From Erwinia sp. S63 (GTDB lineage Bacteria > Pseudomonadota > Gammaproteobacteria > Enterobacterales > Enterobacteriaceae), in NCBI RefSeq assembly GCF_016625195.1, contig NZ_JACVUP010000020.1, positions 39,887 through 103,886 of the forward strand: a stretch of 64,000 bases of DNA. Direction: 5' to 3'. The first letter of the stretch is position 1, and each line of letters starts with the position of its first letter. Positions 8,905 through 16,698 of the stretch are shown here, piece after piece. A model generated the notes under the pieces. The model was not told where the DNA came from. It saw only the letters and a program-made list of their open reading frames with translations, and made no database searches. The position numbers were made by a program, and so were the translations under genes.

Positions 8905-9537
8905 ATGGCACCCTCTTCCCTGACTATTATGATCGTGGACGATCATCCGCTAATGCGTCGTGGAATCCGCCAACTGCTGGCACTGGAACCACGTCTGGAA
9001 GTGGTGGCCGAAGCCAACAACGGCACCGAAGCGCTGGCTGAGGCGCGTCGCCTGTCGCCCGATGTGATTCTGCTCGATCTGAACATGAAAGGCATGTCGG
9101 GTCTTGATACCCTGAAAGCCCTGCGCCACGAAGGTATCGCCTCGCGCATTTTGGTATTGACCGTTTCCGACGCGCGCAATGATATTTACGCCATGGTCGA
9201 TGCGGGAGCCGATGGTTATTTGCTGAAAGACAGCGAGCCAGAATTATTGCTGGCACAGGTGATGCGCGGTGCATTGGGTGAGAATGTGTTTAGTGAAGTG
9301 GTGGCAGAATATCTGGCAACGCGTCAGCCGAGCGCCAATCCTTTCAAGCAGCTCACCGAGCGTGAACTGGATGTGCTGCAGGAGGTGGCGCGCGGGTTAT
9401 CTAATAAAGAGATTGCTGCCACCTTGCATATTTCCGAAGAAACGGTAAAAGTGCACATCCGCAATCTGCTGCGTAAATTGGATGTCCGTTCGCGCGTCGC
9501 CGCCACGGTGCTATGGCTTGAGAGCCGCAATGTGTAG
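8905..9537 (+). CDS. narP: NarP, nitrate/nitrite response regulator (LuxR/FixJ type)
   Basis: A 210-residue response regulator. The receiver domain has the acidic pair Asp12-Asp13 (MIVDDHPLMRRG), phospho-acceptor Asp58 (VILLDLNMKGMSGLDT) and a conserved Lys in GYLLKDSEPE. A GerE-type DNA-binding helix-turn-helix (LTERELDVLQEVARGLSNKEIA...VKVHIRNLLRKL) occupies about 148-205. I favour the ATG at 8905 with GGAGA four bases upstream; the longer frame starts at 8887. NarP is preferred over NarL because of the DLNMKGMSGLDTL segment and because NarQ pairs with it. The likely targets include napDABC, 4 kb away. Confidence 0.92.
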   Translation: MAPSSLTIMIVDDHPLMRRGIRQLLALEPRLEVVAEANNGTEALAEARRLSPDVILLDLNMKGMSGLDTLKALRHEGIASRILVLTVSDARNDIYAMVDAGADGYLLKDSEPELLLAQVMRGALGENVFSEVVAEYLATRQPSANPFKQLTERELDVLQEVARGLSNKEIAATLHISEETVKVHIRNLLRKLDVRSRVAATVLWLESRNV

Positions 9538-9567
9538 CAGCGCATAGAAAACCAGCACGACATTTAC

Positions 9568-9585
9568 ACTTTCTCCATAATTTAT
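9568..9585 (+). promoter_or_regulatory. BaeR-like box upstream of acrD
   Basis: The core TTTCTCCATAATT matches the BaeR consensus TTTTTCTCCATDATTGGC across 13 contiguous core positions. It lies about 150 bp upstream of acrD, and a TCTAAT element at 9595-9600 could be the -10 it activates. In E. coli, BaeSR is known to activate acrD and mdtABC, so the match is in the expected place. Confidence 0.6.
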
Positions 9586-9660
9586 CCACGATTCTCTAAT
9601 TTGCGCCACGTACAGTAGGCAGCAGCAGGAGTTTTCGGGATAGCACCTTGCACTCCGCCG

Positions 9661-9688
9661 ACGTGAAGCCGATCGCGCTTCACGTTTT
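9661..9688 (+). terminator. hairpin with short T-run between narP and acrD
   Basis: ACGTGAAGC-N7-GCTTCACGT forms a 9-bp stem followed by TTT. It is a plausible terminator for narQP. It lies downstream of the BaeR-like box, so an acrD transcript starting there would have to read through it. Confidence 0.6.
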
Positions 9689-9732
9689 ACATAATAAAAG
9701 TTAAAAATACGCAGCTGAGGAGTGTCGGTTCC

Positions 9733-12700
9733 ATGTCGAATTTTTTTATCGACCGCCCCATTTTTGCCTGGGTTTTGGCTATTTTGCTTTGTCTGTGCGG
9801 CACACTAGCGATCATTTCCCTGCCCATTGAGCAGTATCCCGATCTCGCACCGCCTAACGTGCGTATTACTGCCAACTATCCCGGCGCCTCTGCGGAAACG
9901 CTGGAGAATACTGTCACCCAGGTTATCGAACAGAACATGACCGGCATCGATAACCTGATGTATATGTCCTCCAACAGCAGTAATACCGGTCAGGCGCAAA
10001 TCACCCTCACCTTTACCGCTGGCACTAATCCTGATGAAGCCCGCCAGCAGGTGCAAAATCAGTTGCAATCCGCGCTGCGTAAATTGCCGGCTGCCGTTCA
10101 GTCTCAGGGTGTCACGGTGAATAAAACCGGTGACAGCAATATCCTGATGATTGCGTTTGTCTCTACCGATGGAAGTATGGACAAACAGGATATTTCAGAT
10201 TATGTCGCCAGTAACATTCAGGATCCGCTGAGCCGCATTGATGGTGTGGGCCAGGTGGATGCCTATGGATCGCAATATGCGATGCGTATCTGGCTCGATC
10301 CTAACAAGCTGATCGCCTATGCGTTGACCACCGATGACGTGGTTAAGGCGATTGAATCGCAGAACACCCAGGTGGCGGTCGGTCAGGTTGGCGGCTTGCC
10401 ATCGGTGGATAAACAAGCGCTCAATGCCACCGTCAATGCGCAGTCGATGTTGCAGACCCCAGAGCAGTTCAAAGCCATCACGCTGAAAACCAACAGTGAC
10501 GGCTCGGTGGTGACGCTGGGCGATGTGGCTGACGTGGCGATGGGGGCGGAAAAATACGATTTCCTTAGCCGCTACAATGGCCAGGCGGCGTCCGGTCTCG
10601 GCATTAAGCTGGCGTCCGGCGCCAACGAAATGAACACCGATAAGCTGGTGCGCGCACGTGTGGAAGAGTTGTCGCACTACTTCCCGCACGGGCTGGAAGC
10701 CAAAATCGCCTACGAAACTACGCCGTTTGTGAAAGCCTCGATCACCGACGTGGTGAAAACACTGCTGGAAGCGATTCTGCTGGTGTTCCTGGTGATGTAT
10801 CTGTTCCTGCAGAACTTCCGCGCCACGCTGATTCCGACCATTGCCGTACCGGTGGTGCTGCTCGGCACTTTTGCGGTGTTATATGCCTGCGGATTCAGTA
10901 TCAACACGCTCACCATGTTCGCCATGGTGCTCGCCATCGGCCTGCTGGTGGATGATGCCATCGTGGTGGTGGAAAACGTCGAACGCATCATGAGTGAGGA
11001 AGGACTATCACCGCGCGCCGCGACGCGAAAATCGATGGGCCAGATTCAGGGCGCGCTGGTCGGCATTGCGCTGGTACTGTCGGCGGTATTCGTGCCGATG
11101 GCCTTCTTCGGTGGCACCGTGGGCGCCATCTATCGCCAGTTCTCAATCACCATCGTATCGGCGATGGTGCTGTCGGTACTGGTGGCGATGATTTTGACGC
11201 CAGCCCTGTGTTCGACGCTGCTCAAACCTCTCGAACAAGGCCATCATCATGGGCGTAGCGGCTTCTTTGGCTGGTTTAATCGTAACTTTAATGCCAGCGC
11301 GGAACGCTACGAGCGCGGAGTCGCGCGTATTTTGATGAAGGGCGGGCGCTGGTTGGTGCTCTATCTCGGCATCATCGGCGTGATGGCGTTTCTGTTTATC
11401 AAGCTGCCGACCTCGTTCCTGCCGCTGGAAGACCGGGGCGTGTTCCTGACCCAGGTGCAGCTGCCGCCGGGCGCGACGTTAGAGCAAACCTCCAATGTGG
11501 TGGCGAAGGTTGAAAACTATTACATGACCGCCGAGAAAGACAACGTGCTGTCGGTATTCTCAACCATCGGTGCCGGTCCAGGCGGTAACGGCCAAAACGT
11601 GGCGCGCCTGTTTGTGCGCCTGAAAAACTGGGAAGAGCGCCCGGGCAGCGATCGTACCTCTTTCGCCATCATCGATCGCGCCACCAAAGCCTTTCACAAG
11701 ATCAGAGAAGGCCGCGTGATCGCCAGCAGCCCACCGGCGATTACCGGCATGGGCAGCTCATCGGGCTTTGATATGGAGCTGCAGGATCATGGCGGCATTG
11801 GTCATACCCAGTTGATGGCGATGCGTGACAAGCTGCTGGAGTTGGCCGACAGCAATCCGGCCCTGTCTCGCGTGCGTCACAACGGCCTGGATGACAGCCC
11901 GCAGCTGCAAATTGATGTCGATCAGCGCAAAGCCCAGGCACTGGGTGTTTCGCTCGACACCATCAATGACACGCTGACCACTGCATGGGGTTCGACTTAC
12001 GTCAATGACTTCCTCGATCGCGGACGTGTGAAGAAGGTGTATGTGCAGGCCGCAGCGGAGTTCCGCATGCTGCCGGGCGATATCAACAAGTGGTACGTAC
12101 GCAACAGTAGCGGCACTATGGTGCCCTTCTCCGCCTTTGCCACCAGCCGTTGGGAAACCGGTTCGCCGCGCCTTGAGCGTTACAACGGCTACTCTTCTCT
12201 GGAAATCGTCGGTGAAGCTGCCAACGGTGTCAGTAGCGGCACCGCGATGGATGTCATGGAGAAGCTGGTGGGCCAATTGCCATTAGGCGTAGGCTTCCAG
12301 TGGACCGGAGCGTCTTATCAGGAGCGTCTCTCCGGTTCGCAGGCACCTGCGCTGTATGCGATTTCCCTGCTGGTGGTATTCCTGTGTCTGGCCGCGTTGT
12401 ATGAGAGCTGGTCGATTCCGTTCTCCGTGATGCTAGTGGTGCCGCTCGGTGTGGTCGGCGCGCTGGTGGCAACCTGGATGCGCGGACTCGAGAACGACGT
12501 CTACTTCCAGGTTGGCTTGCTCACCGTGATAGGCTTGTCGGCGAAGAACGCCATCCTGATCGTGGAATTCGCCAATGAGATCAACAGCAAAGGACGCGAG
12601 CTGATGGAGGCGACACTGGAGGCTTCACGTCAGCGTCTGCGCCCGATTCTGATGACGTCGCTGGCCTTTATCTTCGGCGTGCTGCCAATGGCAATCAGTA

Positions 12701-12849
12701 GCGGCGCGGGTTCCGGCAGCCAGCACGCGGTGGGTACAGGCGTCATGGGCGGCATGATCTCCGCCACGGTATTAGCGATTTTCTTTGTACCGCTGTTCTT
12801 TGTGCTGGTGCGTCGTCGCTTCCCATTGAAAGATAAGCCACACGATTAA
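9733..12849 (+). CDS. acrD: AcrD, RND multidrug / aminoglycoside efflux pump
   Basis: A 1038-residue HAE1-family inner-membrane pump (E. coli AcrD 1037). It exports aminoglycosides and other amphiphilic drugs with AcrA and TolC. The N-terminus MSNFFIDRPIFAWVLAI is the family hallmark. The proton-relay pair Asp407-Asp408 lies in GLLVDDAIVVVENVER and the partner Lys is at about 938 in SAKNAILIVEFA. Twelve membrane segments and two large periplasmic loops are evident. It directly follows narQP, as acrD follows narQ in E. coli, which favours AcrD over AcrB. No acrA lies alongside, as expected for acrD. Confidence 0.95.
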   Translation: MSNFFIDRPIFAWVLAILLCLCGTLAIISLPIEQYPDLAPPNVRITANYPGASAETLENTVTQVIEQNMTGIDNLMYMSSNSSNTGQAQITLTFTAGTNPDEARQQVQNQLQSALRKLPAAVQSQGVTVNKTGDSNILMIAFVSTDGSMDKQDISDYVASNIQDPLSRIDGVGQVDAYGSQYAMRIWLDPNKLIAYALTTDDVVKAIESQNTQVAVGQVGGLPSVDKQALNATVNAQSMLQTPEQFKAITLKTNSDGSVVTLGDVADVAMGAEKYDFLSRYNGQAASGLGIKLASGANEMNTDKLVRARVEELSHYFPHGLEAKIAYETTPFVKASITDVVKTLLEAILLVFLVMYLFLQNFRATLIPTIAVPVVLLGTFAVLYACGFSINTLTMFAMVLAIGLLVDDAIVVVENVERIMSEEGLSPRAATRKSMGQIQGALVGIALVLSAVFVPMAFFGGTVGAIYRQFSITIVSAMVLSVLVAMILTPALCSTLLKPLEQGHHHGRSGFFGWFNRNFNASAERYERGVARILMKGGRWLVLYLGIIGVMAFLFIKLPTSFLPLEDRGVFLTQVQLPPGATLEQTSNVVAKVENYYMTAEKDNVLSVFSTIGAGPGGNGQNVARLFVRLKNWEERPGSDRTSFAIIDRATKAFHKIREGRVIASSPPAITGMGSSSGFDMELQDHGGIGHTQLMAMRDKLLELADSNPALSRVRHNGLDDSPQLQIDVDQRKAQALGVSLDTINDTLTTAWGSTYVNDFLDRGRVKKVYVQAAAEFRMLPGDINKWYVRNSSGTMVPFSAFATSRWETGSPRLERYNGYSSLEIVGEAANGVSSGTAMDVMEKLVGQLPLGVGFQWTGASYQERLSGSQAPALYAISLLVVFLCLAALYESWSIPFSVMLVVPLGVVGALVATWMRGLENDVYFQVGLLTVIGLSAKNAILIVEFANEINSKGRELMEATLEASRQRLRPILMTSLAFIFGVLPMAISSGAGSGSQHAVGTGVMGGMISATVLAIFFVPLFFVLVRRRFPLKDKPHD

Positions 12850-12864
12850 AATCCAAAGATAAAA

Positions 12865-12892
12865 AAAGCCGCTATGGAGACATAGCGGCTTT
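12865..12892. terminator. bidirectional terminator between acrD and ypfM
   Basis: AAAGCCGCTATG-GAGA-CATAGCGGCTTT is a perfect 12-bp stem with an A-run on the left and T residues on the right, so it can stop transcription from both sides. Confidence 0.9.
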
Positions 12893-12952
12893 ATTGCTTT
12901 GTGTGGTTAGAATTACAGCAAGTTGGGAATGCCCTGCTTTTCTCTTCGCGTA

Positions 12953-13015
12953 TTACTTAGTACGTAACATCGCTTCGATGAATTCTTTCCAGTTTCCCAT
13001 TTCGGTGTCGACCAT
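12953..13015 (-). CDS. ypfM: YpfM, 20-residue small protein
   Basis: The leftward frame ATG...TAA encodes 20 residues, with the core GNWKEFIEAMLRTK. It strongly resembles E. coli YpfM (19 residues, GNWKDFIEVMLRK as I recall), which lies in the same place between acrD and yffB. A strong GAGAGGG site lies four bases before the ATG. The peptide could form an amphipathic helix. Its function is unknown. The frame is shorter than usual annotation cut-offs. Confidence 0.85.
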   Translation of the reverse strand: MVDTEMGNWKEFIEAMLRTK

Positions 13016-13040
13016 CGTACCCTCTCTTATAGTAGGGCTG

Positions 13041-13069
13041 ATTCTACGCCGATTTTTTCTACAGGTGAA
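13041..13069 (-). promoter_or_regulatory. candidate sigma-70 promoter of ypfM
   Basis: Read leftward, TTCACC and TAGAAT are separated by 17 bp, and the -10 ends 26 bp before the ypfM start. The short leader ends in the strong ribosome site. Confidence 0.5.
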
Positions 13070-13353
13070 TACGTTTCCACCACTTGTCACCATCGGTGAA
13101 AGCGCACAAAAGCGTCATTTTGTTGAAATTGCGTACTGACGCACATTTCAGCAACCCATTCACTCCATAGGAAAAAATCACCTGCGTTATCAGGTAGCAT
13201 ATTTTCAGGCTTAGGATAATTCTTAGTTGCCTGATGATGCCGCGAGCGACTATTTGGGATATGAATGAAAACGTTTACTGGACCTAATTAACAGAATTGA
13301 TAACGCAGAAATTATCATTAAAAAACAAATAAAACGCAGCGCGACAAAGCCTG
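13070..13353. other. non-coding stretch between ypfM and the winged-helix ORF
   Basis: No credible frame on either strand. A short dyad ACCTG-N6-CAGGT is present near 13180. The sequence becomes AT-rich toward 13330. Nothing else was recognised. Confidence 0.5.
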
Positions 13354-13575
13354 TCATTCCCGCAAAAGTTCGACGTATCGTCTGTACTCGTAACTTCGGT
13401 GGCGCGGCCTACCGGAAGTCTCAACCAGCACGCCCGCTTCTACCAGACTTCTCACCGCTGCGTTGGCTGTCGGATAAGTTACCTCCAGCAGTTCAACTGC
13501 CCGATCAACGGTCAGCTTCGGCATTGTCGGTAAAAATTCGAACAGGCGAATACTGTGAACGGATGTTGATTTCAT
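13354..13575 (-). CDS. orphan winged-helix protein resembling the C-terminal domain of Fic proteins
   Basis: A 73-residue frame. The segment LTVDRAVELLEVTYPTANAAVRSLVEAGVLVETSGRPRHRSYEYRRYVELLRE looks like the winged-helix domain that ends many Fic (AMPylase) proteins, where a phrase like VSYPTANAAI...L..GIL.E.TG..R.R.F.Y..YL.IL is typical. The Fic catalytic core (HPFxxGNGR) is absent here and upstream. I chose ATG 13575, with AAGGA eight bases upstream; an ATG nine bases earlier is possible. It is either a remnant of a deleted fic gene or a free-standing regulator. A perfect inverted repeat lies 35 bp upstream, which favours a DNA-binding role. Confidence 0.6.
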   Translation of the reverse strand: MKSTSVHSIRLFEFLPTMPKLTVDRAVELLEVTYPTANAAVRSLVEAGVLVETSGRPRHRSYEYRRYVELLRE

Positions 13576-13610
13576 AGAGAGCATCCTTTTTCTGTCATCC
13601 GCACCATGCC

Positions 13611-13632
13611 TTATTAAAGACTGCTTTAATAA
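13611..13632. promoter_or_regulatory. perfect inverted repeat, candidate operator of the winged-helix ORF
   Basis: TTATTAAAG-ACTG-CTTTAATAA has 9-bp perfect arms. It sits 35 bp upstream of the winged-helix start, in AT-rich DNA that could serve as a promoter. There is no T-tailed terminator geometry and no gene end next to it, so an operator is the likelier reading. Confidence 0.5.
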
Positions 13633-14101
13633 CGGATTGCTGTTTAAAAAATTTTTATATTAAGTCGGACCTGACGCTATAGCCATCTGAGAGGAGCTAG
13701 TCTTGAGGCCTTTGAAAAAGGCCCCATCGTGAGGGCAGCTAATGTCTAAGGGAATGGAACACTTACTGTGCTCGATAAACAGAGAAGGAACGTCATTACC
13801 TTAAATGGGAAGCGGTCGGGGCTTGCACAAATAAGTGCAGTACGTTCGATAAGCTGCGCGTTAACCTCTGTGAACAGCGTCCCTAACCCGGATCGCGTTG
13901 GTGTTGACCTTTAAATGCGGATTTCATGCTATCTACGATCATCTCGGTATTGTTACAATCCAGCACCAGGGAATGCCCTACGTTATGAAGATAAACCATT
14001 AACCTTACTTACTGGCGGCCTAACCCTCGCCAGTGATTTGGGAACCAGAACGTATACGGCAATACAGCAAACACTCACGCATTTAAGAGTACCGACGAGC
14101 T
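13633..14101. other. non-coding island upstream of yffB
   Basis: About 470 bp with no convincing gene. It holds a GGCCTTT-GAA-AAAGGCC hairpin at 13707-13723. An open stretch of about 41 codons (13874-13999, plus strand) lacks a start with a ribosome site. Composition differs from the flanking genes. It may be decayed coding DNA or carry the yffB-dapE promoter. Confidence 0.45.
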
Positions 14102-14461
14102 ATGTTTAAAATGTACGGCATCAAAAATTGCGACACCATAAAAAAAGCACGCAACTATTTAGCAGAATCCGGCACCGACTATCGTTTTCACGATTATCGC
14201 GTGGATGGCATCGATGATGCGCTGCTGCAATCGTTTATCGACCAGCTTGGCTATGAAGTGCTGCTAAACACACGCGGCACCACCTGGCGCAACCTGCCGG
14301 AAGCGGAACGTGCAGCAGTGACCGATGCGGCCAGCGCGAAAGCCGTGATGCTCGCCCAGCCTGCCATTATCAAACGTCCGGTATTGTCTGCGCCAAATGG
14401 CGACTTGCTGGTCGGTTTTAAAGATTCCCTTTATCAAGCGTTTATCCAGGAGAAGTCATAA
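14102..14461 (+). CDS. yffB: YffB, ArsC/Spx-family thioredoxin-fold reductase
   Basis: A 119-residue protein with the YGIKNCDTIKKAR active-site region (Cys10) and the conserved LLNTRGTTWRNL and PAIIKRPVL segments. E. coli YffB is 118 residues. The fold is that of glutaredoxin-type arsenate reductases; glutathione-dependent thiol chemistry has been suggested, and the physiological substrate is not established. Its stop is one base before the dapE start, so the two are co-translated, as in E. coli. Confidence 0.93.
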   Translation: MFKMYGIKNCDTIKKARNYLAESGTDYRFHDYRVDGIDDALLQSFIDQLGYEVLLNTRGTTWRNLPEAERAAVTDAASAKAVMLAQPAIIKRPVLSAPNGDLLVGFKDSLYQAFIQEKS

Positions 14462-14462
14462 C

Positions 14463-15590
14463 ATGTTCTGTCCGGTCATTGAGCTGGCTCAACAGCTTAT
14501 TCGTCGCCCGTCACTGAGTCCGGATGATGCCGGTTGTCAGGCGCTGTTGGTCGCGCGTCTGGAAGCGATTGGCTTTACGGTCGAGCAGATGCATATCGGC
14601 GATACGCTGAACTTCTGGGCCACGCGTGGTCAGGGCGAAACCCTGGCGTTTGCCGGTCACACCGACGTGGTGCCGCCGGGCGATGCTAATCGCTGGATCA
14701 GCCCGCCGTTCGAGCCTTCGATTCGTGATGGCATGCTGTTTGGCCGTGGCGCCGCCGACATGAAAGGATCTCTGGCCGCGATGGTGGTGGCCGCAGAACG
14801 TTTTGTCGCGGCTAATCCGCAGCACAGAGGGCGTCTGGCATTTCTGATAACTTCCGATGAAGAAGCCAGCGCGGTTAACGGCACAGTGAAAGTGGTTGAG
14901 CGTCTGATGGCGCGCAACGAGCGCATGGATTACTGCCTGGTGGGCGAGCCTTCCAGTACAGAAATCGTTGGCGATGTGGTGAAAAACGGTCGTCGCGGTT
15001 CGATGACCGCCAATCTCACCATTCACGGTGTGCAGGGCCATGTCGCCTATCCGCATCTGGCCGATAACCCGGTGCATCGCGCGATGCCAGCCCTGAATGA
15101 GCTGGTGGCCACCGAATGGGATCAGGGCAACGAATTCTTCCCGCCCACCAGCATGCAGATTGCCAATGTACAGGCCGGCACCGGTAGCAATAACGTTATC
15201 CCCGGTGAATTCTTCGTGCAGTTCAACTTCCGCTTCAGCACCGAACTCACCGATCAGATGATCAAAGAGCGCGTGGCCGCCCTGCTGGATCGCCATCAGC
15301 TGCGTTACACGCTGGAGTGGAATGTTTCCGGCCAGCCGTTCCTGACCTCACGCGGCAAACTGGTTGATGCCGTGGTAAATGCTGTCGCGCACTATAATGA
15401 AATTAAGCCACAGTTACTGACCACAGGCGGCACCTCAGACGGACGCTTTATCGCGCGGATGGGGGCGCAGGTTGTGGAGCTGGGCCCGGTGAATGCCACC
15501 ATTCATAAAATCAATGAGTGCGTGAAAGCGTCAGATTTGCAGATGCTGAGTCGTATGTACCAGCGCATCATGGAACAGCTGATCGCTTAA
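14463..15590 (+). CDS. dapE: DapE, succinyl-diaminopimelate desuccinylase
   Basis: A 375-residue zinc enzyme (same length as E. coli) that cleaves N-succinyl-LL-diaminopimelate to LL-diaminopimelate and succinate, for lysine and peptidoglycan synthesis. Metal and catalytic residues are visible: His66 in AFAGHTDVV, Asp99 in GRGAADMKGS, the Glu pair in SDEEASA (about 133-134), Glu in GEPSS (about 162) and the C-terminal His in ATIHKINE. I used the ATG at 14463, preceded by AGGAGAAG; the longer frame runs back into yffB. It is followed by ypfN. Confidence 0.97.
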   Translation: MFCPVIELAQQLIRRPSLSPDDAGCQALLVARLEAIGFTVEQMHIGDTLNFWATRGQGETLAFAGHTDVVPPGDANRWISPPFEPSIRDGMLFGRGAADMKGSLAAMVVAAERFVAANPQHRGRLAFLITSDEEASAVNGTVKVVERLMARNERMDYCLVGEPSSTEIVGDVVKNGRRGSMTANLTIHGVQGHVAYPHLADNPVHRAMPALNELVATEWDQGNEFFPPTSMQIANVQAGTGSNNVIPGEFFVQFNFRFSTELTDQMIKERVAALLDRHQLRYTLEWNVSGQPFLTSRGKLVDAVVNAVAHYNEIKPQLLTTGGTSDGRFIARMGAQVVELGPVNATIHKINECVKASDLQMLSRMYQRIMEQLIA

Positions 15591-15615
15591 ATAAGCACGC
15601 TAAAGGAGCAATGGG

Positions 15616-15804
15616 ATGGAATTCTTTAAAGAGTACTGGTGGATCTTAGTGATCCTGCTGATGGTCGGTATTTTAATGAACGTTTATAAAGACTTAAAAC
15701 GTATCGATCATAAAAAATTCATGGATAACAAACCGGATTTACCACCACATCGCGACTTTAACGATAAATGGGACGATGACGACGACTGGCCGAAGAAAAA
15801 ATAA
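15616..15804 (+). CDS. ypfN: YpfN, small UPF0370 membrane protein
   Basis: A 62-residue protein with one N-terminal membrane helix (WWILVILLMVGILMNVY, about 8-24) and a charged cytoplasmic tail that ends in a run of aspartates and lysines (DKWDDDDDWPKKK). It lies 25 bp after dapE with an AAAGGAG site and is co-transcribed with it. The function is unknown; the dapE linkage is conserved. Confidence 0.92.
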   Translation: MEFFKEYWWILVILLMVGILMNVYKDLKRIDHKKFMDNKPDLPPHRDFNDKWDDDDDWPKKK

Positions 15805-15830
15805 CTGCGGTTAACACCTTCCCTGTAAAC

Positions 15831-15902
15831 GTAGCGGCGTGATGCGCTGCGCACCTGATAGCGAAGTCGCTACAGAATTGCGCGATTTATCTCGCCGTTA
15901 CG
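15831..15902. repeat. degenerate GTAGCGG palindromic repeat, copy 2
   Basis: It begins GTAGCGGCGTGATGCGCTGC, and later contains a GTCGCTAC and a GCGCGATTTATCTCGCCGTTAC segment. Both relate to the units at 824-885 and 40986-41054, but with several changes. It lies between convergent ypfN and ypfH. Confidence 0.6.
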
Positions 15903-15929
15903 TTAAGAGCAACCCTCGCTGTTCAACCA

Positions 15930-16625
15930 TCACATCATCATGATGACATCATCATCGCCCGGTTTAGCCCCGCTGAGCGCCTCGTCGAAGTAGCGACGCG
16001 GAATGGTATAACGCAGATGATTCAACGCCAGTTGCATGCTGCGATCATCAATGGCATGCGGTAAATCGTCCACCACATCCAGCGTCACATCGCCACCCAG
16101 CGCGGTTAACCGTTGCATCGCGGCTTCGGCATGCTCCAGCGGGATCTGCTCATCATAATCACCGTGGATCAGATGAATGGTATTGCGAGAGCTGACGCGC
16201 TCCGGCAGCGTGCTGTAACGACCGCTAAACACAATCGCGCGTCCGGCCAGATCGGCATGGGCTTTGACGCCTTCCAGCACCATGGTGCCACCCTGCGAAA
16301 AGCCGACCAGCGCGGTAGCTTCCGGCCGAACACCCGATGCCTGCTGCCAGTGACGCACCGACTCCACAAACATCGGCATCACGGCATTGACGCCCTGCTG
16401 TTCCGAGCGATCATGCGCGGGTATATCCGCAAACCATTGGCGACCCTGCGGCTCACTAGCCGGATAGGGCGCACCCACTGAGACAACGAACGCCTCCGGA
16501 AACGCTTTGGCGAACCAGTTGCCGACCTGCGCCATCGAATCAGGGTTGTCATTTACACCGTGATACAGCAAAAACAGCTGCGCAGCGTGTGTCGGTTGCT
16601 GAACAATTACATATCGTAGTGCCAT
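15930..16625 (-). CDS. ypfH: YpfH, alpha/beta-hydrolase esterase
   Basis: A 231-residue cytoplasmic carboxylesterase of the phospholipase/carboxylesterase family (E. coli YpfH 232). The nucleophile elbow is GFSQGG with Ser110; Asp158 (HGDYDEQ) and His190 (LPHAID) complete the triad. The oxyanion region LFLLYHGVNDNP is at 17-28. The tail is unusual: acidic residues then IMMM. It is monocistronic, convergent with ypfN. The natural substrate is not known. Confidence 0.92.
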   Translation of the reverse strand: MALRYVIVQQPTHAAQLFLLYHGVNDNPDSMAQVGNWFAKAFPEAFVVSVGAPYPASEPQGRQWFADIPAHDRSEQQGVNAVMPMFVESVRHWQQASGVRPEATALVGFSQGGTMVLEGVKAHADLAGRAIVFSGRYSTLPERVSSRNTIHLIHGDYDEQIPLEHAEAAMQRLTALGGDVTLDVVDDLPHAIDDRSMQLALNHLRYTIPRRYFDEALSGAKPGDDDVIMMM

Positions 16626-16698
16626 AAGATCCTCCTCAAATCACTATACGCCGCTGAGGCGGGAGTGATATTGGGAAAATTTGAACGAGATAATGGAT

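Noticed and set aside
13915..14109. 64-codon frame upstream of yffB
   Set aside because: It overlaps the start of yffB, has no ribosome site and no recognisable sequence; an adjacent frame is equally open.
14511..15296. 261-codon open frame opposite dapE
   Set aside because: An antisense shadow of a well-conserved gene in GC-rich DNA.
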